DNA of 6,355 bases from Alphaproteobacteria bacterium (GCA_021730835.1 JAKFYP010000120.1:1-6355); one strand, 5' to 3'. Counted from the first letter of the stretch, positions 1-6,313 are shown. The notes: generated by a model from the sequence alone, not told the origin. A program made the numbers and translations.

Positions 1-114
1 ATTTTGTCCGTCCACTCGTTCGAAAAAATCGAGCTTTCCTGCGCCCTCTACAACGATGACCCGCAAAACCAAAACATCGAACTTGCTAAACAATTGAATC
101 TATTCGATACTTAA
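1..114 (+). CDS. IS4-type transposase, C-terminal end (partial)
   Basis: The window opens inside a reading frame that gives 37 residues and stops with TAA at 112-114. The visible part begins ILSVHSFEKIEL and ends KQLNLFDT. Many IS4-family DDE transposases end this way: an 'ILSV..FEK' helix after the catalytic core, then a short variable stretch and a terminal 'QLNLFD' tail. The DDE residues lie outside the window, so activity cannot be judged. The protein would cut and rejoin the ends of its own insertion sequence. The family call rests on this short tail alone and is recalled from similar proteins, not from a search. Confidence 0.7.
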   Translation: MLSVHSFEKIELSCALYNDDPQNQNIELAKQLNLFDT

Positions 115-127
115 CCGGACAGTAGTG
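1..127 (+). mobile_element. Right end of an IS4-type insertion sequence (partial)
   Basis: The transposase stop is followed at once by CCGGACAGTAGTG (115-127), which is a plausible terminal inverted repeat at the usual distance from the transposase end. The left end is outside the window, so neither the repeat pairing nor a target duplication can be checked. The boundary at 127 is an estimate, good to about 10 bases. Confidence 0.5.
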
Positions 128-234
128 TGGCTGCATATAAATCAAATCGGCTATCGCCCGCGACTGAAAGCGCGAGGGAATTGCCACGCATGATACAGGA
201 AGGTGATCGAGTCGTTGTCATGGCATGGGAATAA
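128..234 (+). pseudogene. Possible tail of a gene interrupted by the insertion sequence
   Basis: The frame that starts just after the transposase stop stays open for 39 codons to a TAA at 232-234, 11 bases before the next gene. Its last part reads ARELPRMIQEGDRVVVMAWE and looks protein-like. It has no convincing start of its own, although an internal ATG at 190 could give 14 residues. One reading is that this is the last part of a gene upstream in the same operon, cut off by the insertion sequence. I do not recognise a family, and an open stretch this short could be chance. Confidence 0.25.
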
Positions 235-245
235 GGATATAGAAC

Positions 246-1295
246 ATGGGGAGAAAAAACATTGCCATGTCATCATCCGCCGAACGCACGCGACTCAATT
301 ACCTCTGGCAGCAGGGCCGGGAGTTTCTCGGCTGTGAATACGCCATCCTCGGCGGGGCGATGACTTGGGTTTCCGAGCGCCATCTGGTCTCAGCGCTTTC
401 CAATGCCGGGGGCTTCGGCGTGCTGGCCTGCGGCGCGATGCCGCCCAACATACTGGCTGAGGAAATCGCCGCTACGAAGGCGATGACGGATAAACCTTTC
501 GGCGTTAATCTGATTCTGATGCACCCCGAACTCGATGCGCTGATTGGAATCTGCAAGCAGCACGAGGTTTCGCATATCGTCTTTGCCGGAGGGATTCCCA
601 AAGCTCCGACCATTGCCGCCGCCCGCGACAAGGGCGCGAAAGTCATCTGTTTTGCTCCCTCAGCCCGCATCGGGCAAAAGCTGGTGAGCATGGGGGCCGG
701 GGCGCTGGTGATCGAAGGCTCGGAGGCGGGCGGGCATATCGGCCCGGTTTCCACCTCGGTGCTGGCGCAGGAGATATTGCCCGCGATTCGCCATGTGCCG
801 GTGTTTGTCGCCGGGGGTATCAGCCGGGGCGAGGCGATGGTCTCCTATCTTGAGATGGGAGCTTCCGGCGTACAGTTGGGGACAAGGTTCGTCTGTGCTG
901 AGGAATCCATTGCCCACCCGAAATTCAAGGAATGCTTTATCAGAAGCGCTTCCCGCGATGCAGTGGCCTCAATGCAGGTTGATCCCGAATTTCCGGTAAT
1001 TCCCGTGCGCGCTATCGCCAACCGGGCTACCGGCGACTTCATCCGGTTTCAGCATGAAGTGATCGGCGAATACCGTTCAGGGGCGCTCGATAAAAAGGAA
1101 GCGCAACTGAAAATCGAGCATTTCTGGGCCGGGGCGTTGCGCCGCGCCGCAAAAGACGGAGATGTGGAAAGCGGCTCGGTAATGGCCGGGCAGAGCGTGG
1201 GGATGGTCACCAAAATCCAGCCGATGCGCGAGATTATCGCCGAGTTGCTGGAGCAGGCGGAGGCATTTTTAAGACGGGAGGCTATCGCGTCATGA
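246..1295 (+). CDS. Nitronate monooxygenase / FabK-like FMN oxidoreductase
   Basis: This 349-residue protein belongs to the TIM-barrel family of FMN-dependent nitronate monooxygenases and FabK enoyl-ACP reductases. Seen in the sequence are the N-terminal GGAMTWVS strand-loop (36-43), the phosphate/FMN-binding EGSEAGGHIG (157-166), AGGIS (189-193) and GVQLGTRF (208-215), followed by the family's C-terminal lid ending in GQSVGMV (315-321). Members either oxidise alkyl nitronates or reduce enoyl-ACP. The EG.EAGGH motif is shared, so the substrate cannot be settled here. The ATG at 246 is preferred because AAGGA at 233-237 lies 8 bases upstream; an ATG at 267 is possible and would remove seven residues. 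The stop overlaps the next start by four bases (ATGA at 1292), suggesting translational coupling. No frameshift or missing motif is visible. Confidence 0.88.
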   Translation: MGRKNIAMSSSAERTRLNYLWQQGREFLGCEYAILGGAMTWVSERHLVSALSNAGGFGVLACGAMPPNILAEEIAATKAMTDKPFGVNLILMHPELDALIGICKQHEVSHIVFAGGIPKAPTIAAARDKGAKVICFAPSARIGQKLVSMGAGALVIEGSEAGGHIGPVSTSVLAQEILPAIRHVPVFVAGGISRGEAMVSYLEMGASGVQLGTRFVCAEESIAHPKFKECFIRSASRDAVASMQVDPEFPVIPVRAIANRATGDFIRFQHEVIGEYRSGALDKKEAQLKIEHFWAGALRRAAKDGDVESGSVMAGQSVGMVTKIQPMREIIAELLEQAEAFLRREAIAS

Positions 1296-1972
1296 CGGCA
1301 GCTCAACCCATTCGGGAAATGCGTGCCGCGCTCCATGAGTCGGTGATCACAGGCAAGCGCCCGGATTATGAGGGTATCGGCGCGCTGTTGCAGGGAGCGC
1401 GAGAGAGCCATGACATCGCAATTGTTGACGCGGCGGCGGCGATTCGGGTGAAACCGGCTATTATCACCGCGATTGAAAAGGGTGCGCTTTCCGAAATTCC
1501 CGGCGGCTCTACTTACGCTAAAGGCTATCTTCGTATGTATGCTTCTTTCCTCGGGGTCAATATTGACACCATGCTGCAACTGGTCACACCCGAGGCGCGG
1601 GTTAAAAAAGTCGCTTCCGTTTCTTCGGGAAAGCAGGAACCGCTGCGTATCCGCGCCGCGGTGATGCTCTCGCTGGCGATCGGTATCGGCCTGCTGGTTG
1701 CCTGGCAGTTCCATGAGCGGCGGGTCGTGCCCACGAAAAGCAAGCCGGTCGAACTGGTCAGGCCATTGCCGGAAACTCTGCAACCCCTGCTGGCTGAGGA
1801 TGCCCTGCCGCAGACGGATATTTTCTCCTCGCCCTGCGTGCTGGCGCCGTTTTACGAAGGCTGGCCGCCCTGTTACGCGGATGAAAGCGGGCAGGCGGAA
1901 TACGGCCAGATCCCGATGCCGACGATTTTGCGGCTGGATGAGCCGGTTTATCTTTTCGCATGGCTGTCATGA
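1292..1972 (+). CDS. RodZ-like HTH membrane protein
   Basis: The product has 226 residues. Residues 26-92 form an HTH_25-type helix-turn-helix: LLQGARESHDIAIVDAAAAI, then AIEKGALSEIPGGSTYAKGYLR, the latter part typical of RodZ-type proteins. One membrane segment follows at about 122-139, after a basic stretch. The C-terminal part (140-226) would be periplasmic; it is proline-rich and carries a Cys182/Cys194 pair that could form a disulfide. Full RodZ links MreB to the cell-wall elongation machinery and usually ends in a longer beta-rich domain (DUF4115). That domain is missing or much reduced here, so a morphogenesis role is inferred rather than shown. The gene overlaps its upstream neighbour at ATGA 1292 and ispG at its 3' end. 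An HTH protein of this type just upstream of ispG is, as I recall it, a common alphaproteobacterial arrangement. Confidence 0.8.
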   Translation: MTAAQPIREMRAALHESVITGKRPDYEGIGALLQGARESHDIAIVDAAAAIRVKPAIITAIEKGALSEIPGGSTYAKGYLRMYASFLGVNIDTMLQLVTPEARVKKVASVSSGKQEPLRIRAAVMLSLAIGIGLLVAWQFHERRVVPTKSKPVELVRPLPETLQPLLAEDALPQTDIFSSPCVLAPFYEGWPPCYADESGQAEYGQIPMPTILRLDEPVYLFAWLS

Positions 1973-3186
1973 CCGCGACCCATCGTGTTGAGATTGCAGG
2001 GGTGACAATCGGCGGCGGCGCTCCCATTGTCGTGCAGTCCATGACCAATACCGACACGGCGGATATATCCTCAACCGTTGTGCAGGTGAAAGAGCTGGCC
2101 GAAGCCGGATCGGAGCTGGTGCGCATCACCGTCAACAACGAAGAATCCGCCGCCGCCGTGCCGCATATCCGCGAGCAACTTGACGCCGCCGGATGCCGCG
2201 TGCCGCTGATCGGCGATTTCCATTATAACGGCCATCGCCTGCTGGCGGATTACCCCGCGATGGCCGAAGCGCTGGCGAAATACCGTATCAACCCGGGCAA
2301 TGTCGGTTTCGGGGAAAAGCACGACCGGCAATTCGCCGCCATGATCGAAGCGGCTTTGCGCTACGGCAAACCGGTGCGAATCGGCGTCAACTGGGGCAGT
2401 CTCGATCAGGCGGTGCTGGCGCGACGCGTTTTCATCCACGCGTCGCGCCCCGAGCCGCTCGACGCCGCCGCAGTGGCCCGCGAGGCGCTGGTGACCTCGG
2501 CGCTGGAGAGCGCGCAGGCAGCGGAGCATATCGGCCTTGGCCCCGAGCGCATCCTCATCTCCTGCAAGGTGAGCAAGGTTCCTGAGCTTATCGCCGTCTA
2601 CCGCGAACTGGCGCGGCGCTGCGGTTATGCCTTGCATCTGGGGTTGACCGAGGCGGGCATGGGCGTCAAGGGCATCGTTTCTTCGGCGGCGGCGCTTTCC
2701 GTGCTGCTGGCGGAGGGCATCGGCGACACGATTCGCGTATCGCTTACCCCGCGCCCCGGCGGCCCGCGCAGTGAGGAAGTCCGCGTAGCGCAGGATATTC
2801 TGCAATCGCTGGGGTTGCGCTCTTTCATGCCGCAGGTGACGGCCTGCCCCGGTTGCGGGCGCACCACCAGCACCTATTTCCAGCAGCTTGCCGAATCCAT
2901 CGGGCACTGGCTACAGGCGCGCATGCCGGTATGGCGCACGGAATATGAAGGGGTGGAGACAATGGATGTGGCGGTGATGGGCTGCATCGTCAACGGGCCG
3001 GGCGAATCGCGCCACGCCAATATCGGGATTTCGCTGCCGGGCACGGGGGAATCGCCCGTCGCGCCGGTCTTTGAAGACGGCAAAAAAACCGCGACGCTGC
3101 GAGGCGACAATATCGCCGGGGAGTTTCAGGCGATGGTCGAGGCTTACGTGGCGCGCAGCTATGCGAAACGAAGCGCTGCGGTGTGA
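1969..3186 (+). CDS. ispG: IspG, (E)-4-hydroxy-3-methylbut-2-enyl-diphosphate synthase
   Basis: IspG (GcpE) is the cytosolic [4Fe-4S] enzyme of the MEP pathway that converts 2-C-methylerythritol cyclodiphosphate to HMBPP. The barrel domain shows VQSMTNTDT, RITVNNEE, DFHYNGH and RINPGNVG. The cluster domain has CPGC (Cys293 and Cys296) and MGCIVNGPGE (Cys339 and Glu346), so three cysteines and the glutamate ligand are present with the expected Cys-to-Glu spacing of seven. The ATG at 1969 gives 405 residues and forms an ATGA overlap with the preceding stop, matching the junction at 1292. An ATG at 1960 would add three residues; neither has a clear Shine-Dalgarno sequence. The N-terminus is short: the basic 'RRKSRQI' lead-in of many homologues is absent, but the catalytic core is complete. 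The stop is directly adjacent to the opposing gene. Confidence 0.96.
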   Translation: MTATHRVEIAGVTIGGGAPIVVQSMTNTDTADISSTVVQVKELAEAGSELVRITVNNEESAAAVPHIREQLDAAGCRVPLIGDFHYNGHRLLADYPAMAEALAKYRINPGNVGFGEKHDRQFAAMIEAALRYGKPVRIGVNWGSLDQAVLARRVFIHASRPEPLDAAAVAREALVTSALESAQAAEHIGLGPERILISCKVSKVPELIAVYRELARRCGYALHLGLTEAGMGVKGIVSSAAALSVLLAEGIGDTIRVSLTPRPGGPRSEEVRVAQDILQSLGLRSFMPQVTACPGCGRTTSTYFQQLAESIGHWLQARMPVWRTEYEGVETMDVAVMGCIVNGPGESRHANIGISLPGTGESPVAPVFEDGKKTATLRGDNIAGEFQAMVEAYVARSYAKRSAAV

Positions 3187-4839
3187 TTATTTGGGCGTGC
3201 GCCCATCAGGCCCGGTCTCCGGCGTCTGATGCGTGTTGCCGGGATCAGGTTGCTGTGTCGGTGAAGCAGGCTGCGGGTTGCCGACGCCGGTTGCGCCAAG
3301 CTGCGCCGCCCGCGCCGCTTCCATCGCTTCCGGGGTGAGATGCCGGCAGCCTTGCATCTGCTCCAGCAACCCGATGCGTGCGCCGTTTGGGTCGAGTTTT
3401 TCCTCCGGAACGCGCTGCCATAATGTCTCTGCACCCGACAGAGCCGCAGTAATACCCCGAAGCCCGATATTACGTATTTTATCTTCATGCGGTATGGGCA
3501 TATCAAGCGGCCCGCGCTCATTACCATAACGCGTCGGGTCGCGCCGTTCTTCCACGGAGGGGATGTGTTCCGCCTCACTCTCAGGGCCGCTATGAAAAAG
3601 CCCGCCCTGATCGCGGGTCAGGTTTGCCATGTTTTCCGTATAATGTGGTTTGACGCTCGGACTTGAGGGAAAGATTTTTTGTCCCAGCCCCGGCCCGTAT
3701 TCGGGGAAAAGCACATGGTGCAAATCTTTCTGGTCTGGAACCGGGGGTGAACTGACGTAAGGGTCTTGTGCCGTCCAGAAACTGCGCATGCTGATTTTCT
3801 GCCCGCTTTTCGTGGTAAGCGTGATGCCGGTATTACCCGCGTAATATTCTTTCTGGATACTGGCAAGCTCCTGCTCCGTCAGGGGTTTGCCACCCCGCTG
3901 CTTTGCGATCATTGAAATGAGATTGGTAAGCTGGTTGTCCGTTCCGCCGACAGTCTCGATATAAATGCCCTGTGTTTGCTGGATGGGAATACCGTCCACG
4001 CATTGATGATCCAGCAACTGCTCGGCGCGCATCGCGTTAGCCCGCCCGATGGAATAGCCGGTCACCTCGTAGCGATGTTCGCCCAGCCCAAGCTGCGATA
4101 CGGTTTCCTCGGTGCGCTCGATAAACGGCATGACGTGGAGGGATTGCCGGGTCAGGTTTCCCCGGTCAAGCACGTTCAGCGTATTAAGATCGCCCTCGTT
4201 CGCAAAGGAGTTTGGCGGAAAGACCAGTTGGACATTCGCTACCCCGGCATCGTCGCGCTTAACATGGGCGGCGTTAACAGACGGAAGTATTTTCAGCATT
4301 TCGTCCTTAGCGTTCAGGGCGGTCTTATTGCCTTTCTGCAGGCGTTTTACGGTTTCGGAAGGATCGCTGCCCTGAAGTCTGGTTAATTGTACATCGAGTT
4401 TTTGCTGCTGCTCGGTGTTGAGTTTCAGTTCAACGAACGCGCTGGCTTTAAACCCGGTGGATAAAGGGTTTTTCTGGTTATTTTTCTCCTGATTTTCACC
4501 CTCAGTGATACTGAAAGACTGGCCGCGGGGCGTTTTTTTGGGGTTATAGACGTCGGCGTCATGCTGGATTTCGGCAAACACCCGGACTTTTCCCTCGCCG
4601 GTGCGGATGACGGCATAATGTTCCTGCTCAAGAAACACCGCGCCGTTGATGGATTTCAGCGACGCGGTATTGCCGAAACTGCTCAGGGTTTCAGCAATCA
4701 GCGCCCTTTCATACACCTCTCCGCCTTTCTCGAGTCTACCCAGGTTTACGAGTTCACGTTCTTCCTGCTGTGCCATTTTCTGCCTCTCTTCGGTCGGGAA
4801 GGATTGTATCCGGTTGAGATCATTGCCTTCCGCACTCAT
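3187..4839 (-). CDS. Hypothetical protein, 550 residues, with a GYSIG motif
   Basis: I do not recognise a family. The protein has no signal peptide and no membrane segment, and only two cysteines (280 and 498). Residues 1-50 are charged and helical in character. Residues 60-98 look like beta strands (INGAVFLEQEHYAVIRTGEG, then VRVFAEI). About 100-125 is low-complexity and Asn/Lys/Gln-rich. Residues 256-276 read RYEVTGYSIGRANAMRAEQLL, which resembles the strand / GxSxG nucleophile elbow / helix of alpha/beta hydrolases, with Ser263 as candidate. Asp301 or Asp359 and His374/375 could complete a triad, but this is speculation. The last 35 residues are Pro/Gln/Thr-rich and probably disordered. 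The start at 4839 is chosen because AGGA lies 5 bases upstream; the longer ATG at 4872 overlaps the -10 box and has no Shine-Dalgarno sequence. The gene looks less GC-rich than its neighbours and splits ispG from the hisS remnant, which suggests acquisition. Confidence 0.75.
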   Translation of the reverse strand: MSAEGNDLNRIQSFPTEERQKMAQQEERELVNLGRLEKGGEVYERALIAETLSSFGNTASLKSINGAVFLEQEHYAVIRTGEGKVRVFAEIQHDADVYNPKKTPRGQSFSITEGENQEKNNQKNPLSTGFKASAFVELKLNTEQQQKLDVQLTRLQGSDPSETVKRLQKGNKTALNAKDEMLKILPSVNAAHVKRDDAGVANVQLVFPPNSFANEGDLNTLNVLDRGNLTRQSLHVMPFIERTEETVSQLGLGEHRYEVTGYSIGRANAMRAEQLLDHQCVDGIPIQQTQGIYIETVGGTDNQLTNLISMIAKQRGGKPLTEQELASIQKEYYAGNTGITLTTKSGQKISMRSFWTAQDPYVSSPPVPDQKDLHHVLFPEYGPGLGQKIFPSSPSVKPHYTENMANLTRDQGGLFHSGPESEAEHIPSVEERRDPTRYGNERGPLDMPIPHEDKIRNIGLRGITAALSGAETLWQRVPEEKLDPNGARIGLLEQMQGCRHLTPEAMEAARAAQLGATGVGNPQPASPTQQPDPGNTHQTPETGPDGRTPK

Positions 4840-4870
4840 GATTTTCCTGCTTTTTTTGATATGGTTTCCC

Positions 4871-4876
4871 ATTATA
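4871..4876 (-). promoter_or_regulatory. -10 box of the 550-residue protein gene
   Basis: The reverse strand reads a perfect TATAAT here, which would start transcription near 4864 and give a leader of about 25 bases containing the Shine-Dalgarno AGGA (4848-4845) before the ATG at 4839. No good -35 hexamer is seen at 16-18 bases. The forward-strand stretch 4877-4959 has no clear promoter. Confidence 0.5.
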
Positions 4877-4959
4877 TCAGCCGATCATGACAGAATTATT
4901 AAGGCGTTAAGGATTTGTTGGCCGTTGCCGCACACGAAATGCTGGTATATGAGGGGGCA

Positions 4960-5090
4960 ATGAGCAAACTCCTTCAACCGGTGCGCGGGACGCACGATCT
5001 GACGGGCGATGCCGCCCGCCGTCACCGCCAGCGTGGTGCGGGCGTTTTTTGACCGCCGGGCTGAGCCAGCAATTGCCGTTTAAGGCAATA
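4960..5090 (+). pseudogene. hisS: hisS remnant (histidyl-tRNA synthetase), decayed
   Basis: Two separate pieces of histidyl-tRNA synthetase are recognisable. From ATG 4960 the frame reads MSKLLQPVRGTHDLTGDAARRHRQ, the standard HisS N-terminus, preceded by a strong GAGGGGG (4951-4957). From 5024, in a second frame, comes TASVVRAFF, and from 5052, in a third frame, TAGLSQQLPFKA. Together these match the class II motif-2 region 'RPEGTASVVRAF..GL.Q.LPFK'. The roughly 60 residues that normally lie between residue ~20 and motif 2 are gone. The second break falls at a run of six T (5045-5050); one T fewer would restore the frame. The first piece stops at TGA 5050-5052. Nothing recognisable follows before gshB, so motif 3 and the anticodon-binding domain are absent. 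hisS is essential, so a working copy must be elsewhere. Confidence 0.82.
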
Positions 5091-5109
5091 CCTTTATTCA
5101 AGAATCGCT

Positions 5110-6054
5110 TTATCTTCTTTTTTCCACCGCATCCCAGAAAGCAACATCCGGCTTCGCCCCATATAAATCCATCGCAAAGCGCATGCCCGTCGGCGAGGTG
5201 ATGTTAATTTCCGTCAGGTAATCGCCTATCAGATCCAGTCCGGCGAATAATATCCCCCGCTCGCGGCACGCCGTGCCAACCGCCTCGCAGATTTCCATCT
5301 GGCGGGCGTTCAGTTCCGCCCTGACCGCCCTGCCCCCGGCCCGCGTATTGGCCCGCGTATCGCCCTCCGCCGGGATGCGCCCGAATGCCGCTTCCATTTT
5401 GCCGTCAACCAGAATCACCCGGCAATCGCGCTCGCGCACTTCAGGCAGATAGAGCTGCACGACATACGGCACATCGCCCTCTGAAAACAAATGCTCCAGC
5501 AGCGGCGGCACATTCTCATCACCGGGGCGCAAACGGAACACCCCGTACCCCCCATGCCCGTAAAGCGGCTTAATCACCACGTCCCCTGTCTCAGCAAGAA
5601 AATCCCGCACCGGCCCGACGTGCGATGCAATGAGGGTTTCAGGCATATAGGCGGCGAATATCAGCGGAAAGAGCTTCTCCGGCGCGTTGCGTACATGGAG
5701 GGGGTCATTGACCACCAGCGTTTCGGGATGGATACGCTCCAGCAGCCAGGTCGCCGTCAGATACGCCATATTAAACGGCGGATCCTGACGCATCAGTACC
5801 ACATCCATTTCCCCAAGGTCGCGGATTTCCGGCTCACCAAAGCGATACCAGCCATCCGCGCCGCCGGGCGGAGAAAATGTCATCCCTGTGAGCGGTGCAT
5901 AGACCCTGCCCTGCATTAAGTACAATTCCGGAGCGGTATAATAATACAGCCGGTGGCCGCGGCGCTGCGCTTCCAGCCCTAAAATCAGCGTTGAGTCGGT
6001 CGCCGGGTTGAGGCGTTCCGGCGGATCCATCTGAATGGCAATATCAAGAGTCAT
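5110..6054 (-). CDS. gshB: Glutathione synthase GshB
   Basis: GshB joins gamma-glutamylcysteine and glycine, using ATP, to make glutathione in the cytosol. The 314-residue product matches the usual length and begins MTLDIAIQMDPPERLN, like the standard N-terminal domain, which supports this start. It shows MRQDPPFNMAY (88-98) and VVNDP (114-118). The ATP-grasp part has Lys162 in VIKPLYGHGGYG with its glycine-rich loop (166-171), then GRIPAEGDTRAN (225-236). The Mg ligands Asp274, Glu282 and Asn284 lie in GLDLIGDYLTEINITSPTG (272-290), corresponding to the metal-binding Asp/Glu/Asn of the E. coli enzyme. No key residue is missing. The ATG has no evident Shine-Dalgarno sequence and probably a very short leader. 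The gene runs towards the hisS remnant, about 20 bases past its last recognisable codon. Confidence 0.96.
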   Translation of the reverse strand: MTLDIAIQMDPPERLNPATDSTLILGLEAQRRGHRLYYYTAPELYLMQGRVYAPLTGMTFSPPGGADGWYRFGEPEIRDLGEMDVVLMRQDPPFNMAYLTATWLLERIHPETLVVNDPLHVRNAPEKLFPLIFAAYMPETLIASHVGPVRDFLAETGDVVIKPLYGHGGYGVFRLRPGDENVPPLLEHLFSEGDVPYVVQLYLPEVRERDCRVILVDGKMEAAFGRIPAEGDTRANTRAGGRAVRAELNARQMEICEAVGTACRERGILFAGLDLIGDYLTEINITSPTGMRFAMDLYGAKPDVAFWDAVEKRR

Positions 6055-6072
6055 GGAGATGCTTTATAGCTG

Positions 6073-6078
6073 ATTATA
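6073..6078 (-). promoter_or_regulatory. -10 box of gshB
   Basis: The reverse strand has a perfect TATAAT 19 bases before the gshB ATG, predicting a transcript start near 6066 and a leader of about a dozen bases without a Shine-Dalgarno sequence. A TTTACA occurs upstream, but about 22 bases away, which is too far for a standard -35. The same bases form the left arm of inverted repeats with 6112-6120 and 6199-6206. Confidence 0.5.
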
Positions 6079-6102
6079 GTCATTTCACTTAATAATTTCC
6101 TG

Positions 6103-6172
6103 TAAAGTCGGAATGACTATGGCTTGCGACTGCAAGCCCGCCGCTTATGCGGCGTAACCGACTTTATTTTTT
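6103..6172 (+). ncRNA. Three-way-junction fold followed by a T run
   Basis: The arms TAAAGTCGG (6103-6111) and CCGACTTTA (6158-6166) pair over nine bases. They enclose two adjacent hairpins: GGCTTGC-gact-GCAAGCC (6121-6138) and CGCCGC-ttat-GCGGCG (6139-6154). Six T follow (6167-6172), so on the forward strand the shape ends like an intrinsic terminator. No forward gene lies directly upstream, so whether it is transcribed is unknown. The type is the nearest available; a DNA-level palindrome is equally possible. Confidence 0.4.
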
Positions 6173-6192
6173 CTTATGAGGAAAAAATAAAG
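6162..6192. repeat. Perfect 12-bp inverted repeat competing with the junction fold
   Basis: CTTTATTTTTTC (6162-6173) and GAAAAAATAAAG (6181-6192) are perfect complements around a seven-base loop. The left arm uses 6162-6166, which also closes the three-way junction, so the two folds cannot coexist in one RNA molecule. Confidence 0.6.
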
Positions 6193-6238
6193 CAGAAAGA
6201 CTATAACTTTATGCTTGTGCACAAAGTAAGTGCGCCGC

Positions 6239-6265
6239 ATGAGCATCCACCTGTGGGATGCTCAT
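6239..6265 (-). repeat. Palindromic repeat copy 1 (inverted)
   Basis: Arms ATGAGCATCC and GGATGCTCAT pair over ten bases around the loop ACCTGTG, which is the reverse complement of the loop in copies 2 and 3. Confidence 0.75.
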
Positions 6266-6277
6266 CTTTATAAGACA

Positions 6278-6300
6278 CAGCATCCCACAGGTGGATGCTG
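6278..6300 (+). repeat. Palindromic repeat copy 2
   Basis: Arms CAGCATCC and GGATGCTG pair over eight bases around the loop CACAGGT. The next outward pair (A6277/A6301) does not match, so this is the shortest stem of the three. Confidence 0.75.
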
Positions 6301-6313
6301 AACTCTTTTATGA

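Larger units (their letters stand above)
6074..6206. repeat. MITE-like block bounded by inverted repeats
   Basis: The left edge TTATAGTCATTTC (6074-6086) is the inverted complement, with one base inserted, of the right edge GAAAGACTATAA (6195-6206). Between them lie 108 bases that are almost wholly palindromic and non-coding. CTTTAT occurs outside both edges (6062-6067 and 6207-6212), but not directly next to the left arm, so it is not a clean target duplication. A small non-autonomous element is one explanation; a regulatory RNA is another. Confidence 0.4.

Noticed and set aside
1049..1783. Reverse open frame of 244 codons
   Set aside because: It crosses two well-supported forward genes, is rich in Arg/Asp/His as antisense frames of GC-rich genes are, and has no recognisable motif.
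2071..2907. Reverse open frame of 278 codons inside ispG
   Set aside because: It lies wholly within a clear ispG coding region and has antisense-type composition.
3191..3204. GGGC/GCCC palindrome as a bidirectional terminator
   Set aside because: The stem is short, no T run follows on either strand, and it lies in the coding end of the reverse gene.
4915..4950. Forward promoter for hisS (TGGTATAT with TTGTTG)
   Set aside because: The -10 and -35 matches are poor, and the gene it would serve is a remnant.
4999..5050. GC-rich near-palindrome followed by six T as a terminator
   Set aside because: The T run is more than 20 bases from the stem, and both parts are accounted for by hisS-derived coding sequence.
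5072..5089. ATTGCC/GGCAAT hairpin as a gshB terminator
   Set aside because: The stem is only six bases with no T run after it on the gshB strand, and the bases are explained as part of the hisS motif-2 remnant.
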